Shown here piece after piece: positions 14,901-26,900 of a stretch of 64,000 nucleotides of DNA; position 1 is the first letter of the stretch, and the number at the start of each line of letters is the position of its first letter. The stretch comes from Stenopsyche tienmushanensis. Its lineage: Eukaryota; Arthropoda; Insecta; Trichoptera; Stenopsychidae. The DNA lies in assembly GCA_008973525.1 (NCBI GenBank), contig WACJ01000274.1, positions 1,798,001 through 1,862,000 on the forward strand, written 5' to 3'. The notes beneath the pieces are model-generated. The model was not told where the DNA came from. It worked only from the letters and a program-made list of their open reading frames with translations, and did no database searches. The position numbers and the translations under genes are program-made.

Positions 14901-17900
14901 TATTCGGTTTTACTCTTGATGAGTCATCTTTCCACAACTGTTAGCCGTATCACATCTTATGTTATAGTATTTTTCCCCCGCAAAATGGAAATATCAAAAA
15001 GTTCATTTTCATAATATAATGATTTGGGAGTTTAAACAAGGAAACAGTGGTACGGCTACAGCTAAAAAATATATACGATGTATCCGGTGAAGGAGCAATG
15101 ACTGAATGGATAGTAAGAAATTGATGAGACCAGGGCAATTATTAAATCGCATGTCTATTGCCACAAGTCTCCTCTTTAGACGAAAAATTGAGCCATTTCT
15201 AAACAGAATAATTACTGGAGATGAAAAATGGGTAACGTACGATAATGTTGTATGCAAAAGACAGGGGCTTGATAAGGATCAACCACTTTTACCGGATCCT
15301 AAAATCAATATTCAGGGAAAAAATATATTGTGTATGGTGAGATCGTCGAGGCATAATCCACCAAGAGCTTATAAATCGAAATGAAACAATCCCGAGATCC
15401 CGGACAGTTTTAGCGGGATTAGTAAATGTAGTCCCAAAAAATTCGGGATTGAAATTTTTATCTAACAGAAATCATAAATCTCACCATCACGATGAAGGCT
15501 ACTAAATCGAGACATTTCTGCCGAAATCTGGACGCTTGGAAACGATGGCGTTTCCAAGCGTCCAACTACTAATTGGTGAGCTTAGGCGACGCCTACATAT
15601 ATACAGTACATATATGTTTTACAAATTGTTATATTAATCTTTCCCTACCGGTGATGTATTTACTACACCTCGACTCTAATAATGGGAATATCGATATGAA
15701 ATATAATAGATACGGGGCTCAGAATTTTTGTATTCCTCCGTAATATAATTATGAATAAAATCAATGTAGTATATATATAAATAGTATATAAGTATTCATC
15801 TGCAGCGATGGAAATAAATAATTTGTCGGGAAATCGGGAATTTTGCGAGTTTTAGTCCGCGTCTCAGCAGAAAGGAATTTTATCAATCAAATTGATGGTG
15901 TTATACGAAAATGGGGGCTCACGTGGTCATCAATTCGGACTAGCATTTAGCTGATGACGATACTTCCAACAAATTATTTTTTTATATTAAACAAATGGAC
16001 TTATTAGTAATTTTTGATCAAATTTATCAATGGAATTTCTTAAACTATCGAAAATCCCGGTCCAGGGATCTCGGGACTGATCCCGATGCAATCCCGAAAT
16101 CGAAATTTTGGCTCGAGATTGGATATCATTAATAATGGTGAATATTTAATAGAGCAATATTATTTTATTAAAGCTAAATAAATGTTTGAAAATAAATCGG
16201 CAATTATTTATGACTCGACCTTATAGATGGGACCCTTTCCAATGAATGTATATTGACAAAGACTTAGTTTTGCATTACGATGATGATGATGATATACTAT
16301 GAAAACCGTACCAAAATTGACAAACGCGGTCTTGTAAAAGTGAATACAAAAAGCCATTGAAATTCCATGGTTACACCCCTGAATGTCTTATCTGTAAAAT
16401 TCCGACATTTAACTTAACAAGTATTAAAAATACTTTTGTCTGACGTATAACAATTCATCTTATCGTTATAGCCTATTTGTATCATTAAAACTATTGCTGA
16501 TTCTTATAGCTTGTTATGTAATCGTTTTTTATAAGCTTTCAACAACGGGGTCAACCAGAAAGCTGCTCTTCAGGATCAAATTTAATAAAATGGCAATCAA
16601 TGACATTTTGCTACAAAAGTATTGACTGTTTTACGGACGCAAAAAATGTCGCACGAATGCCAAAGGGTGTTAATATAAATTCAAAATGCTGTACGATATA
16701 CCATGACAAATATATCGACGTTTCCACGAATGGATAAATACGAGATTCCCCACAACAAGTTAACTAAAGACATACGTATTAATGAGTAATGATCTTAAGA
16801 CTGATTAACACAGGGAGCACCATCATTCAATCCAGTTGGTTTAATCAGCAACATCCTGCGCTGAAATTTGAAGAAATTAATCGAATCAACAGTTCTGCTT
16901 TTAAATTTCTAAATGAAGGTAAATTAAAAATGCAGACTGGAGAATGGTCACTGAGAATTATTCAAGCACAAGTATACATACACACATACATCCTCATTGG
17001 AGACAACATGGAGTTATCAAATAGAATCGAAGAAATACCATTGAACACCTTAGATATCGTCGATCGATTTCAAGTGTATTGTTTATGTTTACTTGAAGAA
17101 ATTACCGAATATTTTGTGCTATCGACAGTGATTATTTATTTATGTACAAGCTTCATACACGCTGCGACGGTCCTGACAGATAAGTGGCGGACAAGCAAAT
17201 ATAGTATCTAAGTTTATGATGATTTTAATTTATTTCACTACCCAAAGGGTTAAAATATTAGGATTCTACTTATAGATCGACATAAATGAGTTGTCGATCG
17301 TAAAAATGTAGGGTTCTATGTTGAATATGAATCGATATGTTTATATTTAGCAAAGATCTTAACAATTTGAGCGCAAATTTCGCATAAAAATGACAAAACT
17401 CTATTAAATATAAACTATTACATGCAAAATAAAATACATGCAAACACAATGCAAAACATACCAACGTATTAGCAATTTTATCGTAATTTTATATTTGTAA
17501 TATTTTTGATAATGACAACTATTAAAAGAGATTTTCTTAATTAAGATGTTTCTTATGCAGTGCAAACAAACAATAAAAACAGCAAAAAATACATTAGCAC
17601 TGTTTCCAGGCCATCAAATTCCACCCTAATATTAGACTCTAATGAAGACATTTGGGTTCCTTTAAATGCAACAACACAAACCCTCTGGATTTGCAGCAGC
17701 AGTGATGAATCAGATTTTCGATCAAATACATAATCTTCTAATTGCCAATGATAGAGTTCACTATAAGGAGATGTTTCCAATAATTATGATTATAGTTCAA
17801 ATATACATTTTTTTATAATTAGTTGAATAGCAAGATTTATGAATATTGTGCAGTCCACGTGAGGTGTACTTACATGGAAAATAATTTCGATATCCCTGCA

Positions 17901-20900
17901 AAATAAGAACAACGTGGCGAAATCGCAATTGGAATCATGTGGCAATAGTTAGCCATGATAATCGAGACAATAAAGTTGTTAGCGGCTATTCAACAACGTG
18001 GGACGACAGAATTAGAAAAAATGCGTTGGGTGCAGCAATGGATGTGACTAACACGGAATATAAACGAGAGGAAGCGTTTCTTTAATAAATACCAATGAAT
18101 AGAAATATCTGACATATTTTAATACAAAACACATATTTAAATCTTGCGAGTTCTTGGACAATTATTATTTAAGCCTTTGAGTAGTGAGCTAATTTAAAAC
18201 CATCATAAACTTAGAGACTATATTCGTATGTCCGTCATTTATCATCCTTATAAATCCACTTATCTGTTAGGACCGTCGCAGCGTGTATGAAGCTTGTACA
18301 TAAATAAATAAACACTGTCTATGGCACATTATTCGTTCATTTTTTCGAGTAAACACTTGAAATCGATTCATTTGGGTTATTATTAGTCGATACATTTGGA
18401 TAAACGATGAACGCAAGACACTCTCTCCAAACTCAACGTGCAAGAATGCTCTTTCTGAATCACTGGAATTCGATCGCAAATACGCGATTGAACTCCTCAA
18501 AAGGTCAAGGTTCGTGTTTAAATATAAATTGTGGAAGAAATTGCATCCCACTTAAAATTTTGGGAGATTGTGATGGATTAATAAAGTCGGGCAGGCACTT
18601 TAGCCACTCGTTTATATATAAAAATCCGTTATCCATAGAAAAGTATTTTATGGAGATACGGTAACGGTTCGATCTCGCTCTCGGTCTCGTCAAATATTCT
18701 CATCCAAAAAAACGGGATTGGAAAGATCCGATAGTGTGAATACTCTGATTGTTTCTTGTGTAAGAATATTTGATCGGACCGGGATCAGAGCGAGATCGAA
18801 CCGTCAATGGCACCATAGTGTGGATCGGGCCTTTGAACATCCATATGCTAAGCTATTTAGGTAATAAAACACCCGAGAAAAATTTGATTGAATTGATAAA
18901 AAATAAAAATTCAATGGTTCAATATCCGTCAAAATTTAATACGCTCGAATGTTGATCTTATAAAAACTGCAAATTTATGAAATTAACTAATAGATTTGGG
19001 TGTAGGCATACTTTACATCATATCTACAGTTATTAACTTATCATAAGTAAATATACTTTTGGAAGAGCGGATTATCTATAATAGATTAAGCAAGCGAATA
19101 TGATTTCAAGTGTATTGTTTATGTTTACTTGAAGAAATTATTGTATTAATATTGTGTGCTATCGATAGTGTTTATTTATGTACAAGTTTCATACGCGCTG
19201 CGACGGCCCTGACAGACAAGTGGATTTGTATGACGATAATTGGCGGACATACAGATATGGCATTTAAGATTTTGATGAATTTAAATTAGCTCACTACTCA
19301 AAGGGTTAAGGTGGCTATTGAATCTTTATCTCTTTGTGAATTACATCGTCTTTCATTGACGTAACAACATGACAAAACCCCTACCGCCCACCATTAAAGC
19401 TTGAACGCCAACTAGTGGGCGATAGGCTACAGATGGATGTTGAAATAAAACGAATTCTGAAACCAGATATCATTAATTATGAATTCGAACGATTACAGCC
19501 TGTAATGCCTTGATTTACGCGGTGACTTGTGGGTAAACGATCCACCGCGTAAACCGAGGACGACTGCACATCAACGCATGCAGATGCATAGTTTTTAAGC
19601 TGGATTCGTTTAAGATTTGAGGACGAGTATCGTGGACAATTATTCGCATTTGCAAAAAGCAGGGTGACGAAAAGCGACAATTAGAAAAAATCGAGCATAT
19701 CGCGTAAACAAGCACCAATCGGCAATTCGTCCGAGGATTATCTTCAGCGAATTTTCGACGACGGAAATACGAGTTGTAAAGTGTGATGTTTTCTTTTTTA
19801 GATTTAATATTCAAGGCTTTAGTCACGAGCATTTTTCATTGACGGATAAAACAAAACGGAATACACAGCCTCTGTGTTGAATAATCATCTCGACAAAGGT
19901 CGTCTTCAGGTAGCGCATTTGGAGGCCTATCGTTTTTCTGTAAACACAATGTGACGTATGACCAGAAATATCTATCAGGGCATTGTTTCTGACCGTAGAT
20001 GACCAATTTATCACTGTCCCGAGGCAACGAGTCTCGGCATTTACTAATGAAGGTATAAAATGGTGCAAATGGGCTTTTAGGTGGTAGTAGCTCGAAACAC
20101 TCGCTTGACAATAGTTATCGTTTGTGTAACGAAGAAAGATGAAGAATTACGTAGCAGTGCTTTTGGTGACTATGGTGGCTATTTGTGGAGCAGTGCCCTA
20201 CGATGCACCAGGTAACTTCATACACACAATATCTATCTAGTAAAAGTCGAATTGTATTATTAGAAATTCATGCTAAAAAAGTATCAAGTAGTTAAAACCA
20301 TACCATTGATAGCACAGTATAAAAAATAACAGTAGCATAATTAAGTTAAAGTTTTAACATATAGCATTATTTCATTAATATTTGTCATCCTATTGATTCA
20401 TTATTTCATTCACCAGACGTAGAAAAAAATGTAGACAACAAAGGTTTCGTTTCATCAGTATGGGATTGGATAAAATCACCATTTTCCAGTTGGTATTACA
20501 CAGAAGATGAAAACGACATTCCGATCGAAAGTTCAAGCAAAGTTTCAATTACTGTCCCAGCCGACAGTGTCGTATCAGAAGATTCAATTAAAATTAAATC
20601 ACCCCGGTTGGAAGAAGTTGTAGAGATCAAAGAGTCTACAAAAGTAAATTGCGACGATAAATGCTCCTGTCAGGAAGATGGCAAATGCGACTATGACTCT
20701 CCTGTTGAAAATACAAGTGCTACATCCGTAACGGCACCGAGTGATAAAGACACCAAAGAAGACCTTTTAAAAATAAAAACTCCACGATTGGAAGACAATG
20801 AAGAACCAAAAGCATCCATAAAATCTAACTGTAACGATCAAACATGCACAACAACCTATTGCAAACCTGATGGCAAATGCACAAACAAAACATGCAATAT

Positions 20901-23900
20901 TTATGATACAAATATGAAAGGCGAATGTCAAGAGTATGCCCATTTAAAAATGTCAGCAGCAACGGTACCCACGTCTGATTTAGATTCCTTAAACGAGAAA
21001 GTTGAAAGTAAGACTCAACAAACATGATTTTAAAAGTAAGTATGAAATTAAACATTGCATATAATCCATCAAGTAATAATTTGATAGCATTTAATCAAAA
21101 TTTACACATGCATAATCATATTTAATTGGGATATACACATTTATCATCTTATTTAATTATACATTACAGAGCGACAACGGACAATTCAAATCGCATAAAT
21201 TCATAAACATTTTTATTTGCAGGCTATATCCAGAGACGCACCTCAGACTACTCATCATTTGTGCGAGATTTCAGCTTTACACCAAGCCTTTATAGTATTT
21301 TAGGTACTTATTTAAACCCCGGAGTGCAAAACCCTCAAATCAATTCCGAATGTAGAACCGGTAGATGTGCATATAACGTCTGCGACTTCAGAGGTCTATG
21401 CTCGATACACGTCTGTCAAACAAATTACATCACAGGCTCGCAAGAATGCTACATTCAACCCGATTTACCCGTATCTGGAATTCCAATAAAAAATCAAATG
21501 CAAGCGTATAACATTTTGCCGAATATTTTTCCACCTGGCATAAATCTACCGATAATTTTGCCAAATATACCCACACAACCGAGTTTATTTAATGTACCGA
21601 TAGTTCAGTCTCCGGTGGGTGTTAATTTTCCAACTAATATTCCTAATATTCCAACAGCAGCAGCTTTCAAACCAGACCGCCAACAATCTATATCGGGTTA
21701 TACTCATTTTGAAAAAGATGGACCAGTACAATCAGTGTTAGACTCGAGATTTGGAGCTGAAGAAAGTGAATCGGCAAGCTCTCAATCGAATGTGACAACT
21801 TGCAAAGATGGATATTGTATGATCAAAGATTGCGTCAATGGAAAATGCACAGAGAAAAAATGTGATTCAAAAGGAAATAATTGTGTATCGATAGCATCCA
21901 AAGCATGAAAACAACCGTGATTATCTACGATCAAATTATTCATCAAAACATAAATACTCCTATTTTTTATATGCCATTTCACAGCAAAGAACAAACTTCA
22001 ATTAACAGCGCATATAAAACTATGATTAAAGTAATAACATTAATCGGAATTTGAACGAATGACTAACTTAAGTATACCTTATTATTATATAAACTTACAA
22101 TATAAGTAGCAAAATGTTTAATTTAGTTTTTTTTTTTAAATAAAATGTAATGCAAAATAAATCTGTTTCATTATCTACTTTCCTAAAAAAATTATTACAA
22201 TGGAGATTGGTTCCTATATCTATTGATAAAACATCTAAAAAGATAATCTTGAAGAAATGTCCTTTTTGAAAATTATGTCTTTCTCTAAGGATAATATATA
22301 TTTTTTTGTAATAATAAATTAGGATATATAATCAATACAACTAAAAAAATTGAATTGAATATGAATCAATATTTGTTAATTTTCCATATAGATTCTCATA
22401 GAACCATTGCACTTAACATACTTCAAATTGGAGTGAATTCATTATCAGACTGCATCAGGATTGACACTAATATAAGCTGATTGTAAAACCTCATGGCAAA
22501 CAGATCATACCTTCTGATTATGAACACAATAGTTTATTTTATTTACATAATATACCCATATGATTGGAATAGATAAACACGTCCTTCTAGTCTTAGACAA
22601 TTATAATCGAACAACAACCTTTTTTATTCGGAGACACTGCGTATGAACTGCGAAAATACAATCATAAAAGCTAGGAAATGGCTCTCGGAAGCTGGCCTGG
22701 AGCTCTCAGTCTACAAAACTGAAGCTATCTTCTTCATAAGACGCACGAAACTTGTTCCCTCATGACTGACGATTGATCAGGATGAAATCAAATTCTTTAG
22801 GTCGATCCAATACCTGGAGGTGCAATTTGATGACAAACTCCAGTTCATGGAGCACGCAGAAAAGGTGAGCCGGATCGCTGAAGGCTTGGTCAGGCTGATG
22901 CCTAACATTGGAGTGGCCGAAAACTCTGAAGAGAATTGGTGCACTCGGCACTATTATACGGTGCTTCAATATAGTCCGACACACTACATACACAAAGAGC
23001 CAGATTCAATATAGTCAGGGTAAAAGCGCGATCAGAATGGCTGCTGCATATTGCACAGTGTCAAAAGATGCTATTCTGGTACTGACGACAGGCTGTCCAA
23101 AAAGAAGCAAAAGTAGGCTGCGAGAGAAAGCAACATTGCAATCCTGATAGAACAGCTCCACAAAAAGTCGATGATGCCAGATGTGTTACCACCTGACCCA
23201 GGTCCTTAACGGGCATTGCTGCTTTAGAGCGTATCTCCACAAAATAGCCAAGAAGACAAGCCCGGAATGCTATCATTGTGGAACAACCAACGACGTACGA
23301 TGCTCAGCATGAAACACCGAAAAGGATGTGCTACGTGATGAATTGACAGTAAATACCCTTTCGCCTGAGATAATGATCCCTTTAATGCTCAAAGATGCTA
23401 GGGCATGGAACGCGTGGAGCAAGTACACAATGTGCGTTATGCAGAAAAAAGAGAAGGCTGAGTGCGAAAGACGCAAAGGGCCACCGTAAGCGATGAGCGC
23501 AGGGGGCATATGTGGCTCCCACTCTACTAAAAACCGGGTGGCAGCTGAAGAGGATTATGAAAACCTGATTTCTAAAATAATTTTGATATTTTCAGAAAAT
23601 CAACAATAGAACAGATTCAAAATCAGAATCTTATTATAATTTATGCTCACCAAATATTTAAACTGCTTAGGATTGTATTGCAATTATTGGTGTAGCATAT
23701 CATGTAGCGTCTACGTAATCAATGATTTTGAATAATTTAATAGATAATTTTAAATAAAAGATAAGATAATTTTATGCATCAAAAAAATATCTAGTGAGAA
23801 ACTTATTTTGGATAAAAGGTTCAGGTATCAACAATAGAAGGAAATTTATTTTAAAAACCAGTAGATTTAAAAAATTAGCTTATTCTATTATATTCTATAG

Positions 23901-26900
23901 TGAAAAATATGGATGATTATCATTAACCACATATCTGTCTAGATAATTATACATATGGGCATTAAATTAAAATCTACAAAGCTGCTTTTTTGTCTACAAG
24001 TAGATTACACTAATTATCATTAAATAAACGTTGTCTACTTTTGATACAAGATGGCTAGGACTTCGGCAGATGTGGCTAAAGTTATAGCGCGGGAACTTGA
24101 TTAAAGTATTGGAACTCTCAAAGCATTGCAAAATTAAGTACATAAAATAATTATTATAAACAGCTACAACGTATGAGATCATTGTCGCAGAAGACTGTCG
24201 TTTTGTTTACTTACACTATCAAAACAACGAAATGAGAGAGAATCAGCTTTGTAGGAATAATTACACAAATAACGTCTCGGGTACTAAAATAAAGCATCTT
24301 TAAGTAGAAACTACTTCAATATAATACAGAAAAATCGTTTTAAATCGATTTAAGTGCTTATATAAATATATTTTTCATTATTGTAGATGCTGAATGAAAT
24401 TTAATTACCGGCAACATGGTTCAGAATTATATTTTCAAAACATAAAAAACCTAATAAGTGTTTTCTGTATGGAGTATTAAGCTACGATAATTTAATTTCA
24501 TAAATTACTAGCCACTATATTATGAACATTGCAATAGTTGGACTGTAATTGCTTAACTACTACAGGAATTGGACAAGGAGAATTTATAACATTCCACTGA
24601 AACATCTAAATATAGCAAATAATACAAAAACATTTATTTGGACACACTCTAGGACTTTTTCACTTGGGCGAACTAGTAATATTATAAAAGTGTATTGGAA
24701 ATATGATGGAAATAAGTAGATCAGGTCACATAAATTGCTCTGTTATGAGAGATATAAGAAATACAATGGTACAATAGCGGTTTTATCGTAAGAACATCAT
24801 TAGAAGCAATAAAAATATGACAATGCACATCTAGGTTCTATCCTTCATAGGAAAACTGTTAAGTAATTCAATTATTTAAACATTTTTATTCAGTAAGGTC
24901 ACTTAAACGTCTTTTTTTCCACTCAAACATCTTTCACTTTGCTCGTTTAAGTGGTTCGTGGAATTTAACAAATAAAAATGCTGCGATATTACTCTTTTAC
25001 ATACAAAATGTATGATAAAGTAAATTAGATTATTACCTGGAGTTGAGATCTACGCGATGGAATTGGAGTATGCGATCCTGCCAAAGAATGGGAAGCCTCT
25101 GTATCCACACTGATACTCCTGAGTAGTAAAGGTGTATCCAGTGATGATCCTTCTCCATCATTCTCTCCATCGCTATCAGCAGATCCACTTCGTTGACTGC
25201 CAACAGTTCCTGCACCATGTCTATAAAAGATTAAAATAAATATTTTAAAAATCATTTTTCCCCCAAATAATCAAATTATTTGTAAAACTTTTATACATAA
25301 GCCATTACACACGAAATGTTCTAAATTATGATTAATTAATACTGAATTAAGACTGGGATCTCTTTCGGATCATGATGTAAGCGTAAAAAAAGCATGAAAA
25401 ATTGACAAGATACATCGGGCGTTAATGATGCAATTGCAGAATGTAGCATTTCATACAGTATACAAGAAAACATTTTTAAATTAAATCATTAGAACGACAC
25501 ATTCGTATTATACAAAATGTAGTTAGTTTCTAAAGATCCAACTGCTCTAAGACATGTTACTCTTTCTTTTTCAAAAAGTTGTTCATCCAGCATTCATATA
25601 AGCTTCACTCGTCTGAAGTAATTCCAATATTCCAACAATATCTGTACTACTGATGAGCGATTAATAAAAAACATACTTTATAAAATATTCAATGTTGACG
25701 TAATTAGAGTTGTTTCCAGGAGATTCTGGTGGATCTGCACGAGATAACGGAGCTCTAGCTGTAAGTGGTAATGTACTAGTATTACTGGAAACGTCATCTG
25801 TACTAGAACCCGTACCACCTACAAAAGAGAATAATTTTGTGATACAAAGTTAAATTGTTAATTAATAAAAGAATTATAGACGTTGAAAGGTATATAAAAG
25901 TACCTGCTTGTATGTAAACATATTCTCCTTCATTTATATCCAAAGGTACACTATCATAGTATGGTTCATCTTTGCCTTCTTCGGTGACAACAGCTGGAAT
26001 ACTTTCAAAGGACAGAGGTGCTGATTTTATAACATCTCCAATTTCAATACCTTCTAGCGAATCAGAAGCAGCTGCCACCGAAGAAGGCGTATGGGTTCCG
26101 CCTTTTTTTCGTTCTGACGATAGAGAATTAATAGATTCGTAAGATTTAACCTAAAACGAAAGAGATAATTTTAATATTCCTCCTTGTGTGCCATCATTGG
26201 ACCAGAATTAATATGGTGATTTCTAGTTACTCGAGTTAATTCGTGTCAATCTTAAAAACTTAAATATATACCCTTTCTGTAATAGATGGAGTTCCATGGG
26301 AAGAATGACTCGCCAAAGATTCACGTGAATCTGCTTCATGAATCTTATTGCTGAGCGAAGTAGGCGGGCTTTCATCTGGTTCAGGCAGTGTTGAGCCACG
26401 TTTAGGAAACACTTTGGGTGGAGGTCTATAAATTAACAAATATAAATAATTAAAATATCTCAATTCAAAACAATAAAGCCCATTACATAGGTATAACATA
26501 TAAAACCATTTATTATACATATTTTTAAGCAAATCTCAATAAGTTACCTGGGAGGAATTTTTTTCTTCGCTATTGCTATTTCAATAGGTGACGCTGACGA
26601 AGCATTTGATGTCTCATCTTTATTCTTTAGCTTCCCATCGGTTCCTCTCAGTCCATTGACTTCGATGACCGTTACAAAATCACCAACGACTTGAGAATGT
26701 GGTCGAATTATAGAAACATCAGCGTCTAGCGTAAATATAAAATTACATTTAGTTCTTAAAATAAAATAAAAATATATGAAAAGTGTAAATGCGAAATTTT
26801 AACTGGACTTGTGCTCAAATACGAGAGTGACATTTGAAGTATGCAATCTGCTCTAAAATCCCATTAAAATAGATATATATATTATCAACATTGTGTCTTC

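Noticed and set aside
16789..17211. 140-aa plus-strand frame
   Set aside because: Its second half is repeat family A; the first half has no recognisable domain. Not a supported gene.
19477..20111. Several minus-strand frames upstream of the cysteine-block gene
   Set aside because: They overlap one another in different frames, share no motif with any family I know, and cover the probable promoter of the plus-strand gene.
20139..21908. Reading the cysteine-rich protein as a venom or toxin
   Set aside because: Cysteine spacing alone does not show this; length, linkers and internal repeats do not resemble small toxins, and there is no supporting context.
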